Both the position numbers and the translations under genes were made by a program. Positions 1 through 8,523 of a stretch of DNA of 64,000 nt are shown piece after piece. The stretch lies in contig JAEZGS010000008.1 of the NCBI GenBank assembly GCA_023437225.1, positions 1-64,000 of the forward strand. Reading direction: 5' to 3'. The first letter of the stretch is position 1. Every line of letters starts with the position of its first letter. Under the pieces are notes generated by a model, which saw only the letters and a program-made list of their open reading frames with translations, was not told the DNA's origin and made no database searches. Source of the stretch: Bacteroidota bacterium (GTDB taxonomy: Bacteria > Bacteroidota > Bacteroidia > Chitinophagales > Chitinophagaceae).

Positions 1-1113
1 ACAGCGTTGAACTCAACGCAACTGCTTCAACAGATGCTGATGGAAACATTGCAACTTACAGGTGGAATAAAATAACAGGTGCCACGGCAACCATTGTCAA
101 TGCAAATGCGGCTATTACAACTGTAAGCGCAATGACCGCTGGTACTTATCGATTTGAACTTATTGTAACCGATAATGAAGGTGCGATAGCAAAAGACACA
201 GTGCGGGTAATTGTGAACGAGCCAGTAAAAGCTCCAAACGTCGCTCCTATCGCTCGTGCTGGCGCTGATCAAACCATCCAATTACCCATCAGCAGCATAA
301 CACTTGACGGGTCCTTCTCTGATGATGTAGATGGAAATATTGCAACCTATCAATGGTCTAAGATCCAGGGTGCAAACTGTACCATTATTGAAGCCACAGG
401 ATGGACAACACAAGTAACAGGTCTGACTGAAGGCACTTATTCCTTCGAACTGCGCATCACCGATAACGAAGGTGCTGTTTCAAAAGACACAGTAGAAGTG
501 ACTGTGCTCAAAGCACCCAATCAATCACCTGTTGCAAATGCCGGTGCAAACAAAACCATCACACTTCCAATAAACAGTGTTGAACTCAACGCAACTGCTT
601 CAACAGATGCCGATGGAAACATTGCAACTTACAGGTGGAATAAAATAACAGGTGCCACGGCAACCATTGCCAATGCAACTGCAGCTATCACAACGGTTAG
701 CGCACTGACCGCTGGCACTTATCGATTTGAACTCACCATCACCGATAATGAAGGTGCTGTTGCAAAAGACACAGTGCGGGTAATTGTGAACGAGCCAGTG
801 AAAGCTCCAAACGTCGCTCCTATCGCTCGCGCTGGCGCTGGTCAAACCATTCAATTACCCATCAGCAGCATAACACTTGACGGCTCTTTCTCTGATGATG
901 TAGATGGAAATATTGCAACCTATCAATGGACTAAGATCCAGGGAGCAAACTGTACCATCACTGAACCCACAGGTTGGACAACACAGGTAACGGGTCTGAC
1001 TGAAGGCACTTATTCTTTTGAACTGCGCATCACCGATAATGAAGGCGCAATAGCAAAAGACACAGTGGAAGTTACCGTGCTTAAAGCACCAAATCAACTG
1101 CCAGTTGCAAACG
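1..1113 (+). repeat. Direct tandem repeat, 573-bp unit coding two PKD domains
   Basis: Bases 1-540 and 574-1113 align with a constant offset of 573 bp and only scattered substitutions, mostly silent. The unit equals 191 codons, exactly two PKD domains. The left copy is cut by the window edge, so more copies may lie upstream. The in-frame, high-identity array suggests recent duplication and possible copy-number change by recombination. It also makes antisense open frames recur at the same offset, which are not genes. Confidence 0.9.
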
Positions 1114-2204
1114 CTGGTGCCGACCAGCTTGTTACTCAACCTTCCATTGCGGTTACACTGAACGGATCGTCATCATTTGATACAGATGGAACAATTGCAG
1201 CGTATGAATGGACCAGGATCTCTGGCGGAGCTTCCACACTTTCCAATCCGCACTCTTCCAAATGTACCGTTACAGGTTTAGAAGCCGGAAGCTACCTTTT
1301 TGAATTGAAGATTACAGACAACAACGGCGGGATGGCCAGGGACACCGTTGCACTCACTGTGCTGAAGCTCCCGAATGTTGCACCGGTTGCCAGGGCAGGA
1401 AACGACCAATTCATCACGTTGCCAATTAATTCTTCCACTTTAAATGGCTCGTCTTCTACTGATGCGGATGGCACAATTGTGAATTATTCCTGGAGTCAGA
1501 TCTCGGGACCAACAACAGTGTCTTTCTCTTCGAAGACCAGCGTGGCTGTAAAAATAAGCGGCCTGGTTGAAGGAAAATACTCTTTTAAGTTACAGGTCTT
1601 GGATAATGAAAACCTTGGGCATACTGATACGATCCTGGTAACCGTAGTGAAGCCGGCTAATCGATTACCAGTGGCATATGCGGGAACTGACACCGTGATA
1701 TATTATCCAGTCATGAATACTGTGTTGAATGCAACCGGGTCAGGCGACATAGACGGCACGCTGGTCTCCTACGGATGGACACAGATCTTGGGACCTTCTT
1801 CTTCCCAAATAATTACAGCGAGCCTGGCAACTACTGAAGTGCAATTCCCGGCTCTTGGAGAATATGCTTATCGGTTGACGGTAACCGATGACCGGGGTGC
1901 CACATCCAGCGACACCGTTTATGTCAAGGTAGTGAGCAATCTGCGAAGCACGGAAGTTCTTACGGCCTATCCAAATCCCACACTTGCAGATCTGCACATT
2001 GATATTGCAAGTGAATACAAAGGAAATGGTTTCGTCAAAATCAGCGACAATTACGGCAGGACAATCAAAATACTGCATTTCAAAAAAGATATCTATCAGC
2101 ACCGGCAGGTCATTCCTACGCGAGACCTTCGACCGGGTGTTTATCACCTGGAAATCAATATCCAGGGAATCAAACGAATGGTTACACGGTTCATTAAACA
2201 GTAG
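1..2204 (+). CDS. PKD-repeat surface protein with T9SS type A sorting domain (5' end missing)
   Basis: The reading frame is open from the left edge (first full codon at base 3), so the start lies outside the window; about 733 residues are visible. They form one partial and six complete PKD/K319L-like Ig domains of about 95 residues, each with a GSxSxDxDGxI core and a closing TDNxG-xxxDTV strand. The last ~85 residues, starting at a YPNP motif and ending in GVYHLEI...RFIKQ, are a typical T9SS type A C-terminal sorting domain. Family knowledge says such proteins cross the outer membrane through the T9SS and are attached to the surface or released. The catalytic or binding N-terminus is unseen; since the next three genes carry esterase domains in front of the same PKD type, an N-terminal esterase is possible but is inference. 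A strong terminator follows the stop codon. Confidence 0.88.
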   Translation, partial: SVELNATASTDADGNIATYRWNKITGATATIVNANAAITTVSAMTAGTYRFELIVTDNEGAIAKDTVRVIVNEPVKAPNVAPIARAGADQTIQLPISSITLDGSFSDDVDGNIATYQWSKIQGANCTIIEATGWTTQVTGLTEGTYSFELRITDNEGAVSKDTVEVTVLKAPNQSPVANAGANKTITLPINSVELNATASTDADGNIATYRWNKITGATATIANATAAITTVSALTAGTYRFELTITDNEGAVAKDTVRVIVNEPVKAPNVAPIARAGAGQTIQLPISSITLDGSFSDDVDGNIATYQWTKIQGANCTITEPTGWTTQVTGLTEGTYSFELRITDNEGAIAKDTVEVTVLKAPNQLPVANAGADQLVTQPSIAVTLNGSSSFDTDGTIAAYEWTRISGGASTLSNPHSSKCTVTGLEAGSYLFELKITDNNGGMARDTVALTVLKLPNVAPVARAGNDQFITLPINSSTLNGSSSTDADGTIVNYSWSQISGPTTVSFSSKTSVAVKISGLVEGKYSFKLQVLDNENLGHTDTILVTVVKPANRLPVAYAGTDTVIYYPVMNTVLNATGSGDIDGTLVSYGWTQILGPSSSQIITASLATTEVQFPALGEYAYRLTVTDDRGATSSDTVYVKVVSNLRSTEVLTAYPNPTLADLHIDIASEYKGNGFVKISDNYGRTIKILHFKKDIYQHRQVIPTRDLRPGVYHLEINIQGIKRMVTRFIKQ

Positions 2205-2215
2205 GATTTCGGACG

Positions 2216-2245
2216 AAAAGGGGTGAGCAATCACCCTTTTTTTTT
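2216..2245 (+). terminator. Intrinsic terminator of the PKD adhesin gene
   Basis: A GGGTGA/TCACCC stem with a GCAA tetraloop is flanked by A4 on the left and followed by nine T. It lies 12 bp after the stop codon. Confidence 0.85.
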
Positions 2246-2277
2246 ACACACGGTTTACAACATCGATGGCTAACCGC

Positions 2278-2311
2278 ATTTTGGTACGGTAATTGTCAGC
2301 TTTCTGCGATT
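2278..2311 (+). promoter_or_regulatory. Upstream element shared with the next paralogue (copy 1)
   Basis: ATTTTGGTACGGTAATTG at 2278-2295 matches 17 of 18 bases of the element at 3783-3800; similarity continues weakly through a TTTC..GCGATT tail. It ends 125 bp before the ATG of the first esterase gene, against 140 bp for the second. Conservation between paralogue upstream regions suggests a promoter or regulator site; the function is not known. Confidence 0.45.
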
Positions 2312-2420
2312 TTTTTTCCCGTACAATGAAACGCCCCTTGGTTAACAGCCGTGGAAGACCCTTACTACAGTCGACTGTTAAGCGATTTTTTATTTAGCAA
2401 CCTTTAGAACTATTTACGCA

Positions 2421-3557
2421 ATGAGAGCAGTTTCGTTGGCTATAGGCTTTTTCCTGTCCCTATTCGTTCAAGGACAGCAAGTAGCAAAGAAGATTAAAGC
2501 ATCAAACGGGGTAAACATAAATTTTTACCAGTTCACTCCGAAAGATTATAATGATGGCAAAAAGCACCCTGTGATAATTTTCCTCCATGGTGTTGGAGAA
2601 CGGGGTGATGGCGGCAAAGACCTCGAGAAAGTGACCAAAGTAGGGATTGCCAAGTATATCCGTAAGGGCGAAACCATGCAGTTTACGGTAAATGGAAAGA
2701 AGGAGTCGTTCGTGGTGCTTTCCCCGCAACTTAGTAAGCGATACGGCACCTGGCCAGATTTCTACGTGGAAGAAATGATTGAGTACGCCACTAAGAATCT
2801 TAAGATCGATCCGAACCGCATTTATCTCACAGGACTTAGTCTTGGCGGTGGGGGTGTTTGGAGTTTCAGTTCCTCAAAGCTTGCAAATGCCAAAAAACTT
2901 GCAGCTATCGTAACTGTATGCGCCACCTGTCGAATGTCTAACGGAAAGAATATTGCCGACGCTAATCTTGCCGTGTGGTCGTTCCATGCGAAGAACGATA
3001 CAAGGGTAAGCGTAAACTGTACGAATTCCGCGATCGAAAAGATTTTAACATTTAAGCCATCACGTAAACCAAAGAAAACGATTTGGTCGGCCGGCAATCA
3101 TAATATCTGGGACAAAGTTTATAATCCAGACAATAAGAATGATGAAAACATCTATAAATGGCTTTTAACCATCAAACGCACTGGCTCCGCCAACGATCGT
3201 CCTGATAATAATGATGATCAAGCCGATCGCGATGATGACAAACCCAATCCGGGTGGCGGCCGCAATAACGCACCGGTGGCGCGTGTCGATAACTATAAAG
3301 AAATAAGGCTGCCCGTTCACCATGTGTTTGTAAATGGCGGAGGGTCCTATGATCCTGATGGCAAGATCGTAGACTACCAGTGGCGCAAAATAAGCGGCCC
3401 CCGTAGCTACCAGATCATCAACGATAAATATTCAAGGACCAAGATCAGAGATCTGACAGCCGGAACTTATGTATTCCAATTAACCGTTACAGACAATAAG
3501 GGAAGCAAGTCGAAAGCTAATGTTCGCGTACTTGTTCGTCCTGCAAAAAGAAGATAA
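2421..3557 (+). CDS. Secreted alpha/beta-hydrolase (esterase-like) with one C-terminal PKD domain
   Basis: This 378-residue protein starts at an ATG that opens directly into a Sec signal peptide ending near residue 19 (VQG-QQ). Residues ~20-255 form an alpha/beta-hydrolase of the PHB-depolymerase/dienelactone-hydrolase-like type: an oxyanion HG at 56-57, nucleophile elbow GLSLGGGG with Ser140, probable acid Asp193 (KND) and His227 (NHNIW). An Asp-rich linker (~255-285) leads to a single PKD-type domain (~286-375). No T9SS sorting domain is visible, so the protein may be periplasmic or exported by another route. It is the first of three consecutive paralogues, each with its own leader and terminator or promoter region. 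Carbohydrate-ester cleavage is plausible; the substrate is unknown. Confidence 0.82.
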   Translation: MRAVSLAIGFFLSLFVQGQQVAKKIKASNGVNINFYQFTPKDYNDGKKHPVIIFLHGVGERGDGGKDLEKVTKVGIAKYIRKGETMQFTVNGKKESFVVLSPQLSKRYGTWPDFYVEEMIEYATKNLKIDPNRIYLTGLSLGGGGVWSFSSSKLANAKKLAAIVTVCATCRMSNGKNIADANLAVWSFHAKNDTRVSVNCTNSAIEKILTFKPSRKPKKTIWSAGNHNIWDKVYNPDNKNDENIYKWLLTIKRTGSANDRPDNNDDQADRDDDKPNPGGGRNNAPVARVDNYKEIRLPVHHVFVNGGGSYDPDGKIVDYQWRKISGPRSYQIINDKYSRTKIRDLTAGTYVFQLTVTDNKGSKSKANVRVLVRPAKRR

Positions 3558-3585
3558 CCTGCTGAGCAAAATAACAGCCTTTGAG

Positions 3586-3612
3586 AGGGTCGCATTTATT
3601 GCGGCCCTTTTT
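3586..3612 (+). terminator. Intrinsic terminator after the first esterase gene
   Basis: A nine-base-pair stem AGGGTCGCA/TGCGGCCCT (one G-T pair), five-base loop and a T run. It starts 28 bp after the stop codon. Confidence 0.85.
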
Positions 3613-3940
3613 CATGTATGCAATAAAGTTTAATGCGATTCTCAATAAGCACAACTACTTATTTACCGGAATTCCGAAAGTCGCACGGTCAGTTTGGACA
3701 AAGATTTGCTTTTTCTGTGCCAGTTCTTCGATACAAACAGAAATGATGCGCGCTTGTGGATTTTTTTTACCGCTTAGGGAAAATTTTGGTACAGTAATTG
3801 CAAATTTCCGGCGATTCCAACCCGATGCTAGAAGCTGGTTAAGGCAAATGACCACCACGTATTTCTCCTGTGTGAACGAGTTTGAAGAACAACATCAGGT
3901 TATCCATCATCACTCAAAAAAAGAAAAACTCTTGAATTCT
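3613..3940 (+). promoter_or_regulatory. Leader region of the second esterase gene, with shared element copy 2 at 3783-3800
   Basis: This 328-bp gap holds no convincing gene. The downstream reading frame happens to stay open back into the preceding terminator, but the encoded leader is compositionally odd and the natural start is the ATG at 3941. The only structure seen is ATTTTGGTACAGTAATTG at 3783-3800, nearly identical to the element before the first esterase gene. Confidence 0.5.
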
Positions 3941-5581
3941 ATGAGAAAGATTCTGATTATGGCGATTGCGATGCTCCCCTTCCTTGCATCAGCCCAACTT
4001 ACAGCACGGTCGTTAAAAGCAGCTAACGGCGAAACGGTTGGATTCTACGAATTTAAGCCAGCCGGCTACAGTACCTACACAGGAAAATATCCTCTCATCA
4101 TCAGCTTACATGGTGTGAGCGAAAGAGGAAACGGCACAACAGACTTGTATAAGATCACAGCAGTGGGCATTCCTAAATATATAGCCAAAAGAGGCTGGAC
4201 GATGAATTTCAATAACGGGTCGGGCAAAAGAGAGTCCTTCCTGGTTCTTGCCCCTCAGTTGAGTTCTGCATATGGCGCATGGCAAAACTTCTATATTGAT
4301 GAAATGATCAACTATGCGGTGAAAAATCTGAAAGTAGATCCTACCAGGATTATCCTTACAGGTCTTAGCCTTGGCGGAGGCGGTGTTTGGAAATATGCAA
4401 CATCATCATCTGCAAACGCTGCTAAGCTTGCTGCGATCATGCCAGTATGTGGAACCTGTTCAGTAGTAAGCGCTGCAAACGTTGCCAACAACTATCTTGC
4501 AACTTATGCATTCCACGCTACAAATGATACAAGGGTTTCTTACAACTGTTCGAAAAACGCAGTGGATGCAATCAACGCACTTAATCCTAAAAAGAAAGCA
4601 ATCCTTAAGTCTTACTCAACAGGTGGACACGTGATTTGGGATATGGCATGGGATACAACCTACACTTATCAAAAACCAAATGCATGGGAATGGATGCTGG
4701 CACAAAGGAATACTTCGACAACCGTAAGTTCTCCTGCACCCGTTGTAAACGAAGCACCTGTTGCTAACGCTGGTTCAAACAAATCCATCACCCTTCCAAC
4801 AAACAGCACAACACTTAGTGGATCCGGAACTGACGATGGTAGTATTTCATCTTATGCATGGACAAAAGTTAGCGGTCCTTCATCCGGTTCAATATCATCT
4901 GCATCATCAGCATCTACATCAGTAACTTCACTTGTAGCTGGTACATATGTATTCCGTCTTACTGTAAAAGATAATACCGGCCTTACAGACACAGATGATG
5001 TAACAGTAACAGTAAATTCAGCAACATCGGTGAATGCTGCTCCAATAGCAAAAGCAGGTGGCGATAAAACCATCAGCACAACAAGTGTTGCTCTTGATGG
5101 TTCCGCATCTACAGATGACAAAGGCATCAATTCATACAGATGGGTACAACTCGATGGTCCGGCTACTGCTACGATCTCTGGCGCCACTACATCAAAGGCA
5201 ACAATGTCTGGTTTGAAAGCAGGTCTCTATAAGTTTAGATTAAGAGTATACGATGCAGAAGGTCTTGTTGGTGTAGATGATGTATTGATCACTGTAGGTG
5301 CCAGCTCTACAAATGCAGCTCCTGTTGCAAGAGCAGGTTCAGACCGCACAGTTAGTGCAACATATACAGCACTCGATGGTAGCGCCTCTACAGACGACAA
5401 AGCTATTGTAACATATAAATGGGTTATGCTGAGCGGGCCTGCTGCTGCCACATTTACAAACGATGCGTCCGTAAAAACGAATGTATCTGGATTGAAGCCA
5501 GGCTTGTATAAATTCCGTCTTCGTACATGGGATGCTGAAGGTCTCCTCGACGTTGATGATGTACTCATCACCATTAAGTAA
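3941..5581 (+). CDS. Secreted alpha/beta-hydrolase (esterase-like) with three C-terminal PKD domains
   Basis: The start chosen is the ATG at 3941 because it gives a clean signal peptide (cleavage near LASA-QL, residue 19) aligned with the two neighbouring paralogues. The frame is open much further upstream, but only through a terminator and unlikely sequence. Product: 546 residues. The catalytic domain spans ~20-258 with HG at 57-58, GLSLGGGG (Ser143), Asp196 and His230. Three PKD/K319L-like domains follow (~270-358, ~362-447, ~450-546), and the second and third are very alike, pointing to duplication. There is no recognisable T9SS tail; the protein ends in a PKD strand (VDDVLITIK). The function is probably an extracytoplasmic ester or polysaccharide-decorating-group hydrolase; the substrate is unknown. 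Confidence 0.82.
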   Translation: MRKILIMAIAMLPFLASAQLTARSLKAANGETVGFYEFKPAGYSTYTGKYPLIISLHGVSERGNGTTDLYKITAVGIPKYIAKRGWTMNFNNGSGKRESFLVLAPQLSSAYGAWQNFYIDEMINYAVKNLKVDPTRIILTGLSLGGGGVWKYATSSSANAAKLAAIMPVCGTCSVVSAANVANNYLATYAFHATNDTRVSYNCSKNAVDAINALNPKKKAILKSYSTGGHVIWDMAWDTTYTYQKPNAWEWMLAQRNTSTTVSSPAPVVNEAPVANAGSNKSITLPTNSTTLSGSGTDDGSISSYAWTKVSGPSSGSISSASSASTSVTSLVAGTYVFRLTVKDNTGLTDTDDVTVTVNSATSVNAAPIAKAGGDKTISTTSVALDGSASTDDKGINSYRWVQLDGPATATISGATTSKATMSGLKAGLYKFRLRVYDAEGLVGVDDVLITVGASSTNAAPVARAGSDRTVSATYTALDGSASTDDKAIVTYKWVMLSGPAAATFTNDASVKTNVSGLKPGLYKFRLRTWDAEGLLDVDDVLITIK

Positions 5582-5604
5582 CCAAAATTTTCATAAATGA
5601 AAAG

Positions 5605-5629
5605 AGCGACAGAAATGTCGCTTTTTTTT
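5605..5629 (+). terminator. Intrinsic terminator after the second esterase gene
   Basis: AGCGAC/GTCGCT stem, AGAAAT loop and eight T, starting 23 bp after the stop codon. Confidence 0.82.
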
Positions 5630-5756
5630 GTGCATATACTCATATGTTGAAGTAAGAATTTTAATAAACATTTCCCCTATTGCTGCTATATAGAATGCTT
5701 ACAACATCGCACTAAATTGAATAAACAATACTCGTGCACTACTAGTACATAGCCTA

Positions 5757-5764
5757 TAACTTTG
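5757..5764 (+). promoter_or_regulatory. Candidate -7 box before the third esterase gene
   Basis: TAACTTTG matches the Bacteroidota sigma-ABfr -7 consensus TAnnTTTG exactly, 85 bp before the ATG. No clear -33 TTG is found at the usual spacing, so the call is tentative. Confidence 0.35.
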
Positions 5765-5848
5765 TAATAGTTCTCTCTCAAAATTTTTCATACAGCTCAA
5801 CACATTGGAACTTTGCATAGAAGAAAGTGATTCAAAAAAACCAATTCT

Positions 5849-7195
5849 ATGAAAAGAATTTTTTTATCCCTTGTGTTAGCAATTATCGGCATAAGTGCCA
5901 TCGCTCAACAGGTTGCTAAGAGTCTCACTGCATCAAATGGTGTTAAGATCAGCTTTTATGAATATAAGCCAGCAGACTATAACAGCAACACTATAAAATA
6001 TCCTGTCATCATATTTTTCCATGGCATTGGAGAAAGAGGCAACGGCACTGCAACTGAATTACCAAGAGTACTAAAGAACGGTATCCCGAAGTACATCGAC
6101 CGCGGTCACAAGATGACATTTACATGGAATGGAAAAACCGAAACATTCCTTGTATTATCTCCGCAACTCAGTTCAAGCTATGGAGCATGGCCTGCATTTT
6201 ACGGTGAAGAAATGGTAGCTTACGCCAAAGAGAATTTACGCATCGATACGAATCGCATTATTGTAACAGGTTTGAGTCTCGGTGGTGGCGGTGTGTGGAC
6301 ATACGCGGCTTCTGACCTTGACAACGCTCGTTCTGTGGCAGCAATCGGAGTCGTTTGCGGCACTAAACAAAGCAAAGACTTCTCACTTATTGCAAAAGCC
6401 AATCTTCCGGTGTGGGCATTTCACGCAGAAGATGATCCAACAGTAAACGTATCCGCGACTAACCTTACAATCGATGCTATTAACGCAGCAAACCCCGTAG
6501 TTGAACCAATTAAAACATTGTGGTCGACCGGTGGACACGTCGTATGGGACAGAGCATTCGACACACTCTACACCTGGCAGAGTCCCAACATCTTTGAATG
6601 GTTTCTTGGACAAAATAAGAGCCTTGCTCCAAACAAGTTTCCTCTTGCAAATGCAGGTAGTGATCAATCGATATCGATATCTACTACTACAGCAACGCTT
6701 GATGCATGCAAGTCAACTGACAGCGATGGAAAGATTGCGCGCTATGTTTGGGAACAAGTAAGCGGACCCACTTCAGTGTCAATTGAAACTCCCATCGGAT
6801 CTGCTCCCAAAACAAATGTTTCAGGTCTTACCTCTTTGGGCGACTATGTATTCAGGGTAACAGTTTATGATGAAAGAGTAGGTCTTTCTACGGACGAAGT
6901 AACGATCACAGTTACCAGCAACTCTAATCTCGCTCCTAAAGCAGTTGCAGGTCCCGACAGAACCATATCCACAACATCATCAGCACTGGACGGCTCGCAG
7001 TCGAGTGACGATAAGGGAGTGGTTAGTTACACATGGGTTCAATTGAGTGGACCTAACACTGCAACATTGACGAATTCAAAATCAGCGGTAGCCTCCGCAT
7101 CAAATCTTATAAAAGGGATGTACAAATTCCGGTTACGGGTGTGGGATGCACAAGGCCTAATCGGGGTAGATGATGTTATCATTACAAAGCAGTAA
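5849..7195 (+). CDS. Secreted alpha/beta-hydrolase (esterase-like) with two C-terminal PKD domains
   Basis: This 448-residue paralogue of the two preceding genes has a signal peptide (cleavage near residue 19, AIA-QQ). The hydrolase domain is ~20-255 with HG at 58-59, GLSLGGGG (Ser143), Asp196 (AEDDP) and His230 (GGHVVWD). Two PKD-type domains follow (~262-355 and ~360-448). Cysteines near the nucleophile (VVCG) are kept from the paralogue, but the second Cys of its CGTC pair is replaced (CGTK). No T9SS tail is recognisable. Its stop codon directly abuts the stop codon of the convergent HAD gene, with no terminator between them. The upstream region lacks the element shared by the other two paralogues, so it may be regulated differently. 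Confidence 0.82.
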   Translation: MKRIFLSLVLAIIGISAIAQQVAKSLTASNGVKISFYEYKPADYNSNTIKYPVIIFFHGIGERGNGTATELPRVLKNGIPKYIDRGHKMTFTWNGKTETFLVLSPQLSSSYGAWPAFYGEEMVAYAKENLRIDTNRIIVTGLSLGGGGVWTYAASDLDNARSVAAIGVVCGTKQSKDFSLIAKANLPVWAFHAEDDPTVNVSATNLTIDAINAANPVVEPIKTLWSTGGHVVWDRAFDTLYTWQSPNIFEWFLGQNKSLAPNKFPLANAGSDQSISISTTTATLDACKSTDSDGKIARYVWEQVSGPTSVSIETPIGSAPKTNVSGLTSLGDYVFRVTVYDERVGLSTDEVTITVTSNSNLAPKAVAGPDRTISTTSSALDGSQSSDDKGVVSYTWVQLSGPNTATLTNSKSAVASASNLIKGMYKFRLRVWDAQGLIGVDDVIITKQ

Positions 7196-7789
7196 CTAAC
7201 GGAAAGGGCGGTAAAACTTTATGTGAGCAAGTGCTAACATTTCATAGTCACCCGCCGAATCACCATAACAATAAATTTTATCGAAGGATCCAAGGTCATA
7301 TGCACTACGGATCCTTTGTACTTTCTCATCGCCATAACAATTTCTGCCCACTATTTTACCACTCAATTTGCCATCCCTGCACTCCATACGCGTTGCAAGG
7401 TATCCGAGATCCTGACTTCTGCTCCACTCTCCTACCCAATTTTCCGCAGATGCCGACACCACTACAATTTCAGCTCCTTCGGCCTTCAATTTCGCTATCT
7501 CGGACATGGCTTTTTGTCGTACCAACCCTGGAATAGCCTTTCGTGCAAATTCGCGGCATAGCTGATTGAACTCATCGATCGTTGTATCAGAAAAAAAATG
7601 TGCGAGAACTTTTTCTTTGGCTTGTTGATTTGTAATGATGCCTAACTTGAAAGCCACAATGAAAGGGCTGTATAAAAGAAAGCCTGCAATGAACGCGAGG
7701 TCACCTTTCGCAAAGCGAATGAATTCAAGCAGCGTATCTCTACTCGTAATCGTTCCATCAAAATCAAAAAAAGCAATCTTCCGACTCAC
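7196..7789 (-). CDS. HAD-IB family phosphatase (probable polyprenyl-phosphoribose-phosphate phosphatase)
   Basis: A 197-residue HAD hydrolase with motif I DFDGT (residues 9-13, Asp9 nucleophile, Asp11 acid), a Ser-containing motif II (VVVSAS) and motif III/IV GDSAGDYEML. The length and hydrophobic cap (~30-52) fit the phosphoserine-phosphatase-like IB group. It starts at GTG, and the GTGA overlaps the stop of the DprE2-like gene by four bases, so it is translationally coupled and last in the operon. In mycobacteria the product of the UbiA enzyme must be dephosphorylated before DprE1/DprE2 act; HAD-IB domains are found fused to UbiA in other bacteria. Assigning this enzyme to that step is inference from context. 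Confidence 0.8.
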   Translation of the reverse strand: MSRKIAFFDFDGTITSRDTLLEFIRFAKGDLAFIAGFLLYSPFIVAFKLGIITNQQAKEKVLAHFFSDTTIDEFNQLCREFARKAIPGLVRQKAMSEIAKLKAEGAEIVVVSASAENWVGEWSRSQDLGYLATRMECRDGKLSGKIVGRNCYGDEKVQRIRSAYDLGSFDKIYCYGDSAGDYEMLALAHIKFYRPFR

Positions 7790-8517
7790 AGCTTCATCTT
7801 TTTAAACATTGGTTCGGGAATGTTCCGTATGATCATCATGATATATTTCCAATACCATTTTACATAAACTGTATTACTTTTTCTTCTTACGGCTTTGAAT
7901 GCAGCTTCCGCAACTTCAGATGGCTGAGCCGTAAGTAGCGGAGGCAACTTTAATTCACTGGTCATTTTAGTATTTACAAATCCGGGTTGAATGGAAACCA
8001 CATGAACACCTGAATGATAAAGGCGATTTCTTAATCCTGATAAGTAAGCAGTGAAACCCGCTTTCGCACTACCATACAGGAAATTGCTCTGTCGCCCACG
8101 CTCACCTGCCACAGAACTTATACCTACAATGGTTCCTGATCCACGTTGTTCGTATTGCTTTGCGATCAGATTTAAAATCGATACGGCACCGGTATAATTC
8201 GAATGTATGATGCGTTCTGCCTGTGACCAGTCGGACAATGCACTTTCATTTTCACCCAGCAAACCAAAAACGCAAAACGTTACATCAGGCAATGCCGGCA
8301 ACGCATCAATAAAGTTCTTATGTGAGCTGAAGTCGAGCGCATCAAACTCATGTACGGAGCATTGCACGCCGGCACGAATACCGAGATCGGTGCAGAGCGA
8401 AGAAAGCCTTGCTGATTGTCGGGCCGCTAACTGAATATCATATCCTTCCTTTGCAAACTTCCTGGCAATGGCAATTGCCATATCAGAAGCCGCACCTAAT
8501 ATCAATACTGATGGCAT
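7786..8517 (-). CDS. SDR-family reductase, DprE2-like
   Basis: A 243-residue short-chain dehydrogenase/reductase. The N-terminus carries a Rossmann glycine-rich loop with the GAASDMA signature typical of DprE2-like enzymes; the catalytic Ser lies in ISSVAG and the Tyr-Lys pair in YGSAK. In mycobacteria DprE2 reduces the 2-keto-sugar made by DprE1, giving polyprenyl-phosphate-arabinose. Here it sits six bases after the DprE1-like gene and overlaps the HAD gene. The conserved gene order supports the pair function. The exact polyprenyl length and sugar cannot be read from sequence. Confidence 0.85.
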   Translation of the reverse strand: MPSVLILGAASDMAIAIARKFAKEGYDIQLAARQSARLSSLCTDLGIRAGVQCSVHEFDALDFSSHKNFIDALPALPDVTFCVFGLLGENESALSDWSQAERIIHSNYTGAVSILNLIAKQYEQRGSGTIVGISSVAGERGRQSNFLYGSAKAGFTAYLSGLRNRLYHSGVHVVSIQPGFVNTKMTSELKLPPLLTAQPSEVAEAAFKAVRRKSNTVYVKWYWKYIMMIIRNIPEPMFKKMKL

Positions 8518-8523
8518 CTTAAA

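Noticed and set aside
27..1139. Antisense open frames of 84-94 codons recurring in the PKD repeats
   Set aside because: They recur at the 573-bp repeat offset and mirror the coding strand's codon pattern; no start context or homology.
3581..3940. N-terminal extension of the second esterase gene from a TTG inside the terminator
   Set aside because: Would bury the signal peptide and start within the preceding gene's hairpin; the ATG at 3941 matches both paralogues.
7231..7561. Plus-strand frames over the HAD gene
   Set aside because: Shadows of a gene with clear HAD motifs on the other strand.
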